This document shows positions 42,530 to 52,359 of a stretch of DNA of 64,000 bases, in pieces. The DNA comes from Spirochaetota bacterium (GTDB lineage Bacteria > Spirochaetota > UBA4802 > UBA5550): the NCBI GenBank assembly GCA_017999915.1, contig JAGNKX010000008.1:124001-188000 (forward strand). Reading direction: 5' to 3'. A program made the translations under genes and the position numbers. The notes under the pieces were generated by a model that ran no database searches, was not told where the DNA came from, and saw nothing but the letters and a program-made list of their open reading frames with translations. Each line of letters opens with the position of its first letter. Positions within the stretch are counted from its first letter, which is position 1.

Positions 42530-44385
42530 TCCTCTTCTTCAAGCTCGTTGAAGAGTGATATGACCGCGTCTTTTTTCCTGCCGATTTTAATTATCTCATC
42601 TATGTATTCTTTTTTCACCAGGGCGTGGGTCTGCGATATCCGCTCGATGATCCCTTCCTTGGCGATGCCCAGCATCAGCTCGTCGATGAAATCCGGGTGG
42701 CTTGAAGTGAGAAGGATGTGCTGCGATATCTTGATGTTGATGGTCTGGTTTGACCACTCCCGCAGGAGGAAGTCGAGGTTTTGGGGCAGCTCGTTTCGCG
42801 AATAGAGCGCCAGCATCTCAAGGAACTTGTCCAGGGACATGCCCCGTTTCTGCGCCCGCACGATGGCCGGCCTGCTGATGACGGTGTTGATGATGACGTC
42901 GTGCTTGATGATGTCCGTATGGGTCAGCAAATGGTAGAGGGCGTCCGACGGGAGCTCCTGCGCCGGTATGATGAGGGTGAAATCCGGATTGATGTAGATG
43001 TTTTTCGCCGCCGGCGCGCTCTCTTCGGCATAGGTTTTCAGCATCTGGGACGCCAGGTCCCTTCCGATATCGGAGAGCGTTATCCTGCCCCCGGTGACGT
43101 CGATTATGCCCATGAGGCAGAGGAAGTTCATAACCGTGCCGAAGCGCTCGAGCTCTTCCTGCTGGTCGATGAGGCCGTCCGCAAAGCTCTTCTCGCTCGC
43201 TTCCGACAGCGTCTTGGTCAGGATAGTGATTTTCAGATAACCGTACGTCGCCGATTTGAGCTTGGACAGGAGCTTGATGATCGTCTTGCAAAAATCATAG
43301 GACGGTATCTCGAAGGGCGGCTTGAAAAAGGCGTCATAGGGGCCTGAGGCGCCGGCGCTCTTCAGCATGCGCTTCATCAGGAGCAGCGGCTGCTCGAGCT
43401 CGCCGCGGATATCGTAGAGCGAGATGCCGGCTATGTCCTTGTTCAGCTTCAGGCAGCCCAGCCGGTTCAGGATGAACATGGAGAGCTGCGCCGATTCCTC
43501 TATCGGTATATCGGCGCCGTTCAGGTCCTTGAGGGGGAGCATGGCCTCGGAGATGCGCCTGATGTCGATTTTTCTGAACTCCTGCTGCTTGGTGAGGAAT
43601 AGCCCGAACGTGGAGATGACGTCAAAGGTGTTCATGAGATTGTTTATCTGGAAATAGCGATTGCTCGCCTTGAGCTTCTTGCGCGTGTCGTCATGGTCGT
43701 CCAGGAGCGCCACGGACGGGCTTATCTTGTCCTGGAGAATAAGGTACGTGTTGAAATCCGGGCGGTAGCACTGGTACATCTGGATGATGTTCTGCGACAG
43801 GAGCCCGGTTATTGTCTTCTCCGCGGATTTCTGGGGCAGATGGTTCTTCGCCGCGTCCAGCGTGACGATACAGCCGGATTCGGCCATGAATTTCAAAAAG
43901 CCCTGTATCTCGCGGTCTTTCAGGGTCTTTTCATGATCCTGGTTCTGTTTCTGCGTTTCCAGATGGAGAAAATTCTTGTGGAGCCGGTCTGCCAGGGCCT
44001 TCGGCTCGACGATGCGGAGCAGGCCGGCGATTTCGGCTATGCCATAGGCCTTGTCCATCTTGGTATTGAGCATCTGCCTGTTTTTGGTCACATACAGGAG
44101 GAGGTTCCGCGAAAGGATATCCGCGGTTTTTTCAATGACCGGTATGTCGAGCTTGAGCTCCTTCTGGATTTCCACGAAGGTCACCCCGTCGGGCGACCCG
44201 TAAGCCGCCATCAGCACCCTGTGGCAGGTGCTGTCCAGACTCTTGAGCAGGGTGTGGAGCCCCGTCACGGTGGACAGGGCCCCTACCAGGTCCCGTTTCG
44301 ATTTATTCTTCATCTGGAGCCTGGCTGCGAGATCCTTGAAATCCTCCGGGGTCAGTTTTTTGATCGGTTCGTTTATTTCTTTCAT
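42526..44385 (-). CDS. XPB/Ssl2-like helicase-associated domain protein, no helicase motor
   Basis: A 619-residue protein with a winged-helix-rich N-terminus (residues ~1-200) and a domain near ~470-600 like the helicase-associated domain of XPB relatives, here PDFTLIIPAQELPSD, AQKRGMSLDKFLEMLALYSR and ELPQNLDFLLREW. No Walker motifs or DEAD box are visible. Its use is unknown; standalone versions occur in several bacteria. Start ATG 44385. Could be a nucleic-acid adaptor; this is inference. Confidence 0.65.
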   Translation of the reverse strand: MKEINEPIKKLTPEDFKDLAARLQMKNKSKRDLVGALSTVTGLHTLLKSLDSTCHRVLMAAYGSPDGVTFVEIQKELKLDIPVIEKTADILSRNLLLYVTKNRQMLNTKMDKAYGIAEIAGLLRIVEPKALADRLHKNFLHLETQKQNQDHEKTLKDREIQGFLKFMAESGCIVTLDAAKNHLPQKSAEKTITGLLSQNIIQMYQCYRPDFNTYLILQDKISPSVALLDDHDDTRKKLKASNRYFQINNLMNTFDVISTFGLFLTKQQEFRKIDIRRISEAMLPLKDLNGADIPIEESAQLSMFILNRLGCLKLNKDIAGISLYDIRGELEQPLLLMKRMLKSAGASGPYDAFFKPPFEIPSYDFCKTIIKLLSKLKSATYGYLKITILTKTLSEASEKSFADGLIDQQEELERFGTVMNFLCLMGIIDVTGGRITLSDIGRDLASQMLKTYAEESAPAAKNIYINPDFTLIIPAQELPSDALYHLLTHTDIIKHDVIINTVISRPAIVRAQKRGMSLDKFLEMLALYSRNELPQNLDFLLREWSNQTINIKISQHILLTSSHPDFIDELMLGIAKEGIIERISQTHALVKKEYIDEIIKIGRKKDAVISLFNELEEED

Positions 44386-44589
44386 ATATAAATATAAAAA
44401 ATTGTAGACACTGAAATAAGCCTATTTTATATAGATGCTGTTATTTTAGCAATACATTTTATTGTTTTAACGTAACAGGCTATTCAGCGTCCTTTCCGTT
44501 GTATCAGGGATCATCTAACATCCGGGGTATAATGCCGAATATCCTTCATCCGTTACCTTTACTATGTTCAAGTGTCGAGGAGCGTCCCA

Positions 44590-45684
44590 ATGATTCAATT
44601 TTTACGCTTTGACGGTTCAACGATCGAAGAATCGCGGTTTTCTGTCATTTCCGGCAGAGACAGCATCCTGTTTTTCCTGAAACGGGCGGTGTACCTTGTC
44701 CTGTTCGTATACTCCACCCTGTTCCTTGCCGCCGCGATACCCTTTGTAAAGACCCCCTTTATTCCCATATACTTCATCGGGGGCTGCGCCACGGCAATGT
44801 TCGTCCTGAGGCTGGGCAATTACATTTACCGTTTTGTCCAGTACCGCACCGGCGGCATAGCGGTGACCAGGGAAGGGATTGAGCTTACCGAGAAAGACGC
44901 GGTCATAAAGATCCCCGCCGCCGACATCACCTACATCGAGCACAATTTCCTCGGCAATGCCCTTATCCGCCAGAAATACGCCAAGACATCGTTTCCCCTT
45001 ATGCTCCTCGCCGAGGAGGACCGCGAGAAGTTCCTCGCCCTGTTCCATGACATGGCGCCCCGGCGCACCGTGCTCTTCCGCAAGATATGGGATTTCGTGG
45101 ACGCCATCGTGGTCGCCCTGGTGCTGGCGGTCCATATCATACAGTATATCATCCAGGCCTATTACATCCCCACCGGCTCCATGGAGGACACCCTGAAGGT
45201 GGGGGACCACCTCTTTGTGGAAAAGATCACTTACGGCCCGGTCATACCGCAGATGATCGGCATGAAAAAACCGGTGCACCTCACCTGCATGGGGATCCGG
45301 AAGATCAAGCGGGGTGACATCGTCATCTTCAGGCCGCCCCATGACGAGGACAAAGACTACATCAAGCGGTGCATTGCCGTGCCGGGCGACCGTTTCGAGA
45401 TAAAGGAAGGCGCCGTCTTCATCAACGAGAAAAAGACTGATGAACCCTACGTGAAGGGCATCACGAAGCCCTTCAATTTCGGCCCCACGCGTCAGAACGA
45501 GATCGAGGGGGTCGTCCCCGCCGGAAGGATCATTGTAATGGGCGACAACCGCGAGAACTCCCAGGACAGCCGCTTCTTCGGGTATCTCGACATCGAGCGC
45601 ATCAAGGGCAAGGCATTCATACTCTACTGGAACACGCGGCAGGTCTTCAAGCTTGATTTCTCGAGGTTCGGCCTGATACGGTGA
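44590..45684 (+). CDS. lepB: Signal peptidase I with extra N-terminal membrane and PH-like region
   Basis: Cleaves signal peptides at the outer face of the membrane. Catalytic Ser is in PTGSMEDTL (~196) and the general-base Lys in DYIKRCIAVPGD (~258); MGDNRENSQDSR completes the box E motif. The first ~170 residues hold two helices and a small beta domain (YRTGGIAVTREGIELTE), absent in E. coli LepB and PH-like by look. The helix IVVALVLAVHIIQYI precedes the active site. ATG 44590 follows GAGGAG. Followed by an FtsI-like gene. Confidence 0.9.
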   Translation: MIQFLRFDGSTIEESRFSVISGRDSILFFLKRAVYLVLFVYSTLFLAAAIPFVKTPFIPIYFIGGCATAMFVLRLGNYIYRFVQYRTGGIAVTREGIELTEKDAVIKIPAADITYIEHNFLGNALIRQKYAKTSFPLMLLAEEDREKFLALFHDMAPRRTVLFRKIWDFVDAIVVALVLAVHIIQYIIQAYYIPTGSMEDTLKVGDHLFVEKITYGPVIPQMIGMKKPVHLTCMGIRKIKRGDIVIFRPPHDEDKDYIKRCIAVPGDRFEIKEGAVFINEKKTDEPYVKGITKPFNFGPTRQNEIEGVVPAGRIIVMGDNRENSQDSRFFGYLDIERIKGKAFILYWNTRQVFKLDFSRFGLIR

Positions 45685-45751
45685 TGCCCGGACCGAGCGG
45701 CGGCGCGGCGGCCATGCCCCGCAATCCCCTGTAACGGTATGCCCTGAGTAT

Positions 45752-47596
45752 ATGAACCAGAAGGTATTTAAGCGGCGGGTGTACATCGCCGGCCTGATAT
45801 TCGCACTTCTCTCCGTCACGTTCATTATCAGGCTCTTCAATCTTCATTTTTCCGGAAAGGTCGTCGTCTCCGGGGGCGGCGGGGCCGATGTGCGCCGGGG
45901 CCCCATCAAGGACCGGAACGGATATTTCCTGGCCCTTTCAATCGAGAAACACTCGGTGTTTGCCAATCCCGAGGAGATCAAGAACCCTGATGAGACGGCG
46001 CGGCTCCTGGCGCGGGTTCTGTCCGTGCCGGCCGAGACGATTCTGAATAAATTCAAGAAAAAGAAACGCTTCATCTGGATCAAGCGCAAGATCGACGATT
46101 CCGCCGCGGAGGAAATTCGCAGAAGCGCTCTCCCGGGTCTGTATCTGAAAAAGGAATACGCCCGCGTGTATCCCCACGAGGCCCTCGCCTCGAACATCGT
46201 CGGATTCGTGGGAATGGACGGCAACGGCCTGGCCGGGATAGAATACAATTTTAACGGAGTTCTCACGTCGCCGGGCGATGGCGGGTCGGAGGCGCCCGGC
46301 GGCCTGGCCTTCGGCAGGACCGTCACCCTCACCATCGACCGCTTCATCCAGCACCGCGCCGAAAGGGAGATAGAGAAGGCGGTCTCGCTCTATCGCGCCA
46401 AGCAGGGAGCCGTCCTGGTGATGGATGTGAAGACCGGGCGCATCCTGGCCCTTGCCAAGAGTCCCGGCTTCAATCCGAACCGGTATCACGAGTATTCCCA
46501 ATTCACTCTCAGGAACTTTTCCTTCATCGATTCCTTCGAACCGGGATCGACGATGAAGGTCCTGTCCCTCGCCTCCATGATGGAGCATAATCCCGCGATC
46601 CTGAACAGGAAGTACACCTGCCGCGGCTATGTCGATATCGCCGACGTACGGATCAACTGCACCGGCGTCCACGGAACCATCGCCATGGGCGACATCATCC
46701 GGCATTCCTGCAACGTCGGCGTCATCGAGGCTATCAGGGGGATCAAGAAGAAGGACCTGTACGATACCCTGCAAAAGTTCCGCTTCGGGCGGAAGACCGG
46801 CATGGAGCTGCCCGGCGAGACCGAGGGCATCCTCCGTCCCCTCTCAAAATGGTCGGGATTGTCAAAATATTCCATCGCCATAGGTCAGGAGGTCGCGGTG
46901 ACGTCGGTGCAGCTCGCGGCCGCCTTCTGTGCCGTGGCCAACGGCGGCGTCTACACAACGCCCTCCATCATCGAGTCAATCGAGAATCATGACGGCACCG
47001 TCGTTCAATCCTACAAGCCGGCGGTCAGGGGACGGGTCATCACCAGGAGCATCAGCGACAGGCTCATGGCCATGATGCGCGGCGTCGTGGCCGGCGGCAC
47101 CGGGCAGAAGGCAGCCTCGCCGTACTTCTGCGTGGCGGGGAAGACCGGCACCTCCCAGAAGTTCGTCCGCGCCAAGGGGTATTCGGACAGGGTCCTCTCG
47201 ACCTTCATCGGCCTGGCGCCCTGCGAGGACCCGGCGGTGTGCATCCTGGTCATCATCGATGACCCGGCCGACAAGCTCTCCGGCGGCCAGATCGCGACGC
47301 CTGTTTTCGCCGCCCTCGTGGACCGGGTGCTGGCGCGGCAGGGCGTCGGAAGGCAGCGTCTGAAGGCGCGGGCGCCGGTCCCCAAAAAAATAGCGGCGGC
47401 GGATTTTGACGGCGCCACCATGCCCGATTTCCGCGGGATGCGAATGCCGGATTCCATGGCCCTCATCATCGGGATAAAGAAGCGGTTCGCCATCCGGTAT
47501 TCGCTGCGCGGCACCGGAACTGTGCATGCCCAGCAGCCGGCGCCGGGCGCCGCCCTTGACGATTCGGTGAAGGTGATTCTCGAATTCAGGGAGTGA
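45752..47596 (+). CDS. FtsI/PBP2-like class B penicillin-binding protein
   Basis: A transpeptidase of 614 residues with one N-terminal helix (IAGLIFALLSVTFIIRLF), a dimerisation domain, then the catalytic domain: SxxK in PGSTMKVL (S ~265), SxN in HSCNVG (~318) and KTG in GKTGTSQK (~462). A PASTA-like C-terminus (TMPDFRGMRMPDSMALI) ends it. The gene would act in septal or sidewall synthesis; division genes are not nearby. It follows lepB after 67 bases. Confidence 0.92.
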   Translation: MNQKVFKRRVYIAGLIFALLSVTFIIRLFNLHFSGKVVVSGGGGADVRRGPIKDRNGYFLALSIEKHSVFANPEEIKNPDETARLLARVLSVPAETILNKFKKKKRFIWIKRKIDDSAAEEIRRSALPGLYLKKEYARVYPHEALASNIVGFVGMDGNGLAGIEYNFNGVLTSPGDGGSEAPGGLAFGRTVTLTIDRFIQHRAEREIEKAVSLYRAKQGAVLVMDVKTGRILALAKSPGFNPNRYHEYSQFTLRNFSFIDSFEPGSTMKVLSLASMMEHNPAILNRKYTCRGYVDIADVRINCTGVHGTIAMGDIIRHSCNVGVIEAIRGIKKKDLYDTLQKFRFGRKTGMELPGETEGILRPLSKWSGLSKYSIAIGQEVAVTSVQLAAAFCAVANGGVYTTPSIIESIENHDGTVVQSYKPAVRGRVITRSISDRLMAMMRGVVAGGTGQKAASPYFCVAGKTGTSQKFVRAKGYSDRVLSTFIGLAPCEDPAVCILVIIDDPADKLSGGQIATPVFAALVDRVLARQGVGRQRLKARAPVPKKIAAADFDGATMPDFRGMRMPDSMALIIGIKKRFAIRYSLRGTGTVHAQQPAPGAALDDSVKVILEFRE

Positions 47597-47863
47597 TTGA
47601 CGTCCCGGCGTGATTGAAGGGTGTCCCCGCCGATCCTATCGCAAAACCGAGCAGACGGATTTTTTCCCGCTGTTGATTCCTCACAATTTTTTCCCGATAT
47701 GGAATATGCGATACATTTTTATTTGACATGGAGGCCCCGCGGTTCAGGCTGGCTACAGCATGGCGCGGAACATTCGGAACGAGTGGCGGTTTTCACCGTC
47801 TTCGGGGGGCCGTACCGGACTTCGCGATGGCACAATTCGCACGGGAAACCGAGGAGGTACGGC

Positions 47864-49681
47864 ATGAATCGCTTTAACTATTACAGTGAATCCACCATTC
47901 CGGGGATTTTTAGAAACCGCGTTTTCAACCATGGGGACGAGACGTTTCTGCAGCAGAAACGCAATGGTTCATGGACATCGATATCATGGAACGAGGCCGC
48001 GTCGAAAATTGACGCCATAGCTTCGTTCCTTATAAACGCGGGAATAAAGCCCGGCGACAAGGTCGCCATCTATTCCGAAAATCGTCCCGAGTGGGTCTTC
48101 GCCGATCTGGCCATTCTCTCGACCGGCGCAGCGGACGTGACCGTGTATCCCACGAACTCGGCCCCCGAGGCCGCCCATATCATCAAGGACTCGGACACCC
48201 GCATCTGCTTCTGTTCCGGGGAGTTCCAGGTGAAGAACCTCGTGTCGGTCCTGGGGGAGCTTCCGCTCCTGGAAAAAATCATCAGCTTCGACGATATCGC
48301 CTCTCCGGAGCCGAAAGTCACCACCCTGAAAAAAGCCATGGAGCGGGAAAGCGCCGCGTTGAACAGGGAGGAGATCGACCGCCGCATCCGCGCCATCGAT
48401 CCCGCGGCGGTCATGACCATCATGTACACCTCGGGGACCACGGGCAATCCCAAGGGCGTCATGCTCTCCGCGAACAACATGGTCGCCGAGGTCCTGCACT
48501 TCGTCGTGCACCAGCCGCACCCGAAGAAAGAAATCGCCCTTTCGATCCTGCCCCTCTCCCACGCCCTGGAGCGGAGCATCGGCTATTACCTGATACTGTA
48601 CAATGGCGGCACCATCGCCTACTGCCGCAGTCCGCAGCACCTCCTCGAAGACCTGGTCGACATCCGGCCCACCTGCTTCATTTCGGTGCCCCGCATTCCG
48701 GAGAAGATCTACGAGGGTATCCTGCTGAAGGTGGCAAAGGCCTCCGCCCTTAAACGGGCCCTCTTCGGCTGGGCCGCCGGCGCGGGCAAAAAAGCGGCGC
48801 CCTACCTGGACCGGGAAGCGCCGCTGCCCCGCCTTCTCGGGCTGCGCTTCCGCCTTGCCGACAAGCTCGTGCTCTCGAAAATGCGCGCCGCCATCGGCAT
48901 GGACAGGCTCAGCTGCCTCGGCACCGGCGGCGCTCCCTTCGGAAATGAGATCCACAATTTCTTCTCCGGTATCGGCATCAAGATCCTTCCCGGCTACGGC
49001 CTTACGGAGACGGCCCCGGTGACCCATTCCCACACCCACACGAACATCAGCCCTATCAAGCCGGGCAGCGTGGGCCAGGCCCTTCCCATGACCGAATGCA
49101 AGATAGCCAATGACGGCGAGATACTGCTCCGCGGGCCGCAGCTCATGATGGGCTATTACAAGAACGAAAAGGCCACGGCCGAGGTCTTCGACGCGGACGG
49201 CTTCTTTATGACCGGCGACATCGGCCACATCGACGAGGACGGCTACCTCTACATCACCGACCGGAAGAAAGACCTGATCATCACCGCGGGCGGCAAGAAC
49301 GTGGCGCCCCAGGTCATCGAGGGCCTCCTCACGGCAAGCCCCCTGATCGAGCAGGCCTCCCTCATCGGGGACCAGCGCAAGTACATTACGGCCCTCATCG
49401 TGCCGGATTTCACGAACCTTACCGACTGGGCCAGGCAGAACGGCATTACCGATACGGCGCGCGAATCCCTGGTGAAAAACGAGAAGGTGAAGAAGCACTA
49501 CGACGCCATCATGGAGGACGTGAACCGCGAGCTGGGCCGCGTCGAGCAGGTCAAGAAGTACACGCTCCTCACCGAGACGTTCACGCAGGAAAAGGGCGAG
49601 CTCACGCCGACGCTGAAGATAAAGCGCAAGGCCGTGCAGAAGAACTACAGCGATTTCATCGAGGCGATGTACAGGGAATAA
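47864..49681 (+). CDS. AMP-dependent long-chain acyl-CoA synthetase
   Basis: Activates fatty acids to acyl-CoA via acyl-AMP; 605 residues. Motifs: ATP loop YTSGTTGNPKGVML (~residue 187), GYGLTETAPVTH, MTGDIGHIDEDGYLYITD, and the C-terminal Lys in the final domain LTPTLKIKRKAV. Membership in the FadD15-like bacterial group is likely. ATG 47864 follows AGGAGG; an in-frame extension to 47621 is untranslated leader. Convergent with the split phosphatase gene. Confidence 0.92.
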   Translation: MNRFNYYSESTIPGIFRNRVFNHGDETFLQQKRNGSWTSISWNEAASKIDAIASFLINAGIKPGDKVAIYSENRPEWVFADLAILSTGAADVTVYPTNSAPEAAHIIKDSDTRICFCSGEFQVKNLVSVLGELPLLEKIISFDDIASPEPKVTTLKKAMERESAALNREEIDRRIRAIDPAAVMTIMYTSGTTGNPKGVMLSANNMVAEVLHFVVHQPHPKKEIALSILPLSHALERSIGYYLILYNGGTIAYCRSPQHLLEDLVDIRPTCFISVPRIPEKIYEGILLKVAKASALKRALFGWAAGAGKKAAPYLDREAPLPRLLGLRFRLADKLVLSKMRAAIGMDRLSCLGTGGAPFGNEIHNFFSGIGIKILPGYGLTETAPVTHSHTHTNISPIKPGSVGQALPMTECKIANDGEILLRGPQLMMGYYKNEKATAEVFDADGFFMTGDIGHIDEDGYLYITDRKKDLIITAGGKNVAPQVIEGLLTASPLIEQASLIGDQRKYITALIVPDFTNLTDWARQNGITDTARESLVKNEKVKKHYDAIMEDVNRELGRVEQVKKYTLLTETFTQEKGELTPTLKIKRKAVQKNYSDFIEAMYRE

Positions 49682-49696
49682 GGGGCGGGGCGCCGA

Positions 49697-51103
49697 CTAT
49701 CGCGCCTCGATGCCGATAAGGACCATGTCGTCTTCCCGGGAAGCGCCGCGGCGAAATACGTCTATGGCCCCGGCGATGTAATCAAGGGTCTCTTCGATGG
49801 ACCGGCCGGTCCTGTGGGCGTCGTGAATCAGCGAGAGAAAGGCGTCGAAGCCGAATATCTCGCGGTCCTCGTTTACCGCTTCTATAAAACCGTCCGTATA
49901 CAGAAAAATCCGGTCCCCCGCTTGAAGGGGGACCGCCACCGGGGATTGGGCGATATCATTGAATAATCCAAGGGCAATGCCCGGAGCCGTTACGTATGAA
50001 ACGGCGTCCATCTCTTTCCGGTAGAGGACGGGGAAGGGGTGACCCGCTTTCGCGAAGGTGAAGGACGCGGCCGTATCGTCTCCACGGCTCACGATGCCGT
50101 ATATGGCGCTCAGAAAATGCGACTGCATCGATTTGCACAGCTCCTGGTTGAGGACCCGGAGGAAGTCGGCGGGATTGAGCCCGTGGTCCCGCAGCAGCCG
50201 GTCGCTGACCGCCTTGATCATCATGGTGTAGAGGGCAGCTTCGACGCCGTGACCGGAGACGTCGCCGATGAAAATGCCGAGGGAGTCTGTTTCCTTGAAG
50301 CTGGTGAACGAGAGAAAGTCTCCGCCCAGCGCGTCCATGGGGGAGTAGAGGTACGCCACCGTCACCAGGCTTGACCGGGGCGGCTGCTGGGGCAGGATCG
50401 CCCGCTGCACCTGCTGGGCCGCTTCCATTTCCTGGCGGTTCTTTTCCACCCGGAGGCTGAGCTCCCTTGTTTTTTCATCCACCAGGTCCTCGAGGTGCCC
50501 GGCGTAGGTGTCCCGTTCCCGCTCGAGTCGTTTGCGATCTGTTATGTTTCTCGTGGAGCCCTGCACTCCAACGAGGGTGCCTTCGGCGTCGCGCAGGAAC
50601 CGCGTGTTGATTTCGACCCAGATGGTGCCGCCGTCCTTCGTGTATTGCTCCGCCTCGAAGATGATGCTGCGGTGCGGATCGTAGAGGCCGGTTTTCTCTT
50701 TTCCCAGCTCGCTTTCAATGAACCAGAGTACCCGTTTGAGATGCTCGGGGGGAAAAACATCCTGGAGGCGTTCGCGGACTCCTTCCTCCATCGTGAGCCC
50801 CCGCATTGCTAAAATCGCGGGGCTGATGTAGGTGAAATTGAGGGTTTCGGCGTCAAGGACCCATATGATGTCATTGGAATTTTCCGCGAGGAGGCGGTAT
50901 TTTTTTTCGCTTTCCTTCAACGCCTGTTCGGCCTGGATGCGCTCGGTGACATCCTGGAGAATGCCGGAAAAGCCGATTATTTCTCTGTTATCGTTATAGC
51001 GCGCGTAGATGGATGCTTCAATATGGAGTATGGCGCCGTCGTTACGGATGATGTCGTAATTCGCCCTGTCCTCTTTGCGGGTAAGGAAAATCCTGTGGAA
51101 CAC
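49697..51103 (-). CDS. PAS-SpoIIE phosphatase, downstream part of an amber-interrupted gene
   Basis: The 468-residue frame continues the upstream one in the same phase after a single TAG at 51116-51118. It begins in the second half of a PAS domain (SGILQDVTERIQAEQALK), then has a full PAS (~60-190), a coiled coil, and a PP2C/SpoIIE domain (~235-465) with GGDFLSFT, DVSGHGVEA and FLYTDGFIEAVN. The GTG at 51103 has only a poor ribosome site, so independent translation is doubtful. As a whole it is an 804-codon sensor phosphatase. Confidence 0.8.
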   Translation of the reverse strand: MFHRIFLTRKEDRANYDIIRNDGAILHIEASIYARYNDNREIIGFSGILQDVTERIQAEQALKESEKKYRLLAENSNDIIWVLDAETLNFTYISPAILAMRGLTMEEGVRERLQDVFPPEHLKRVLWFIESELGKEKTGLYDPHRSIIFEAEQYTKDGGTIWVEINTRFLRDAEGTLVGVQGSTRNITDRKRLERERDTYAGHLEDLVDEKTRELSLRVEKNRQEMEAAQQVQRAILPQQPPRSSLVTVAYLYSPMDALGGDFLSFTSFKETDSLGIFIGDVSGHGVEAALYTMMIKAVSDRLLRDHGLNPADFLRVLNQELCKSMQSHFLSAIYGIVSRGDDTAASFTFAKAGHPFPVLYRKEMDAVSYVTAPGIALGLFNDIAQSPVAVPLQAGDRIFLYTDGFIEAVNEDREIFGFDAFLSLIHDAHRTGRSIEETLDYIAGAIDVFRRGASREDDMVLIGIEAR

Positions 51104-51115
51104 CTCGTATACGTT

Positions 51116-51118
51116 CTA
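51116..51118 (-). other. Single in-frame amber codon splitting a PAS-SpoIIE gene
   Basis: Reading GCG-TAG-AAC on the minus strand, the frame on both sides is the same and codes one continuous PAS domain. A GAG to TAG change is the simplest origin (alignment residues ...PRTA-E-NVYEVFH...). It may be a real nonsense mutation, read-through, or a sequencing or assembly error. Confidence 0.85.
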
Positions 51119-52111
51119 CGCCGTCCGGGGCGTCATGATGCTCGTGTACTCTATGCCCTGTTCCAGCTGTTCCCGCGTCAGTCCTGACAGCTGAAAGGCG
51201 GCATTGTTCAAATAGGTAAACCTGCCGTCCAGGTCGGTCTCAAAATAGCCTTCGCCCATATTTTCAAGTATGTTCCGATATTTTTTCTCGGATTGTTCAA
51301 GGGAAATCCTCATGTCGCGCAGTTCGGTGATATCCCGGGCGACGCCGTAAAAATAGGGGGCCCCTTTGTCATGGGTCAGTATGACATACTGGCCGAACCA
51401 GATTGCCGTGCCGTCGCTTTTTAGAATGGGCAGCTCATGGTAGGTTTCAGGAGTTTTTTTTTGGAGCTGGTCCCTGTAAAAACCATATTCCTGGGCTTTA
51501 AGCTCCGGAGGAATGATATCAGTGTAGTTGAGGCGGTAGAGAATTTCAGGATCGTAGCCGAGCTTTTCGAGTCCGGCCGGATTCATATACACGAAATCGC
51601 CGCGAGAGGTGCATTTGTAAATGATATCACGGGCGCTTTCAACGAGGAGCCTGAATTTTTCCTCGCTATCCTGCAGCGCCGTCATGAGTTCATTCGTTTC
51701 CGTGATATTCTCGCAGATAACCAGTATCGACGGCGTCCCGTCGAAAATGATGGGCGTGCTCGATCCGCGCACGAACAGCTCGCTTCCGTCCTGTGACATC
51801 AGCGCCTGCTTGGAGTACTGGATCGTATCCTGCGACTTTTTGCGCAGAGCCAGGCTGCGGAAATAGAGATCGTGATAGTCGGGATTGATAAACCGGGAAA
51901 GGGGTTGGCCGATTATAATTGACCGGTTTCCGCCGGCCAGCAGTGCGGCGGTGTAGGAATTTGCGTATGAGATGACACCGTCGGTATGGATGAAAATAAG
52001 GATAGGGGATAATTCCAGTATTTTGGTGAAGCTTTCTTGATTTTCAGACAGGTCCATTTTACCGGCTCTTGGTATTAGGTTTTGCCAGGGAACTGATCGG
52101 TGAGGAATCAT
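51116..52111 (-). CDS. PAS-domain protein, upstream part of an amber-interrupted gene
   Basis: 331 residues: PAS1 (~15-135), PAS2 (~140-260) and the first half of PAS3, ending at TSIMTPRTA before the TAG. The truncated PAS3 is completed by the next frame. If translation really stops here, the product is a cytoplasmic three-PAS fragment without output. Start ATG 52111 lies in an AT-rich stretch with no strong Shine-Dalgarno. Confidence 0.75.
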   Translation of the reverse strand: MIPHRSVPWQNLIPRAGKMDLSENQESFTKILELSPILIFIHTDGVISYANSYTAALLAGGNRSIIIGQPLSRFINPDYHDLYFRSLALRKKSQDTIQYSKQALMSQDGSELFVRGSSTPIIFDGTPSILVICENITETNELMTALQDSEEKFRLLVESARDIIYKCTSRGDFVYMNPAGLEKLGYDPEILYRLNYTDIIPPELKAQEYGFYRDQLQKKTPETYHELPILKSDGTAIWFGQYVILTHDKGAPYFYGVARDITELRDMRISLEQSEKKYRNILENMGEGYFETDLDGRFTYLNNAAFQLSGLTREQLEQGIEYTSIMTPRTA

Positions 52112-52359
52112 TATTGATCCGTTTCGCCATATTCATGATGATTCCGATGTATCATCGGTAATATTTTTCATTCGCTGGTTTGACGTCAACATATTTATTA
52201 TTGAATAAAGTTATGATATCCCGCCTTTATTTTTGTCATTGACAATGGATCTCTTTTATTCCATGGGTATTCAATGAAAACAGTAATGCAGCGGGATGCC
52301 TTCCCCTGTAATTATCGTGTCGGCGTAACAGCCGATGAGCTCATACCACGGAGGAGCAT

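Noticed and set aside
44617-45840. 407-codon minus-strand open frame over lepB
   Set aside because: Shadow of signal peptidase; composition not protein-like.
47984-49498. 504-codon minus-strand open frame over the acyl-CoA synthetase
   Set aside because: Mirror of a well-supported gene, typical of GC-rich DNA; no ribosome site or motif.
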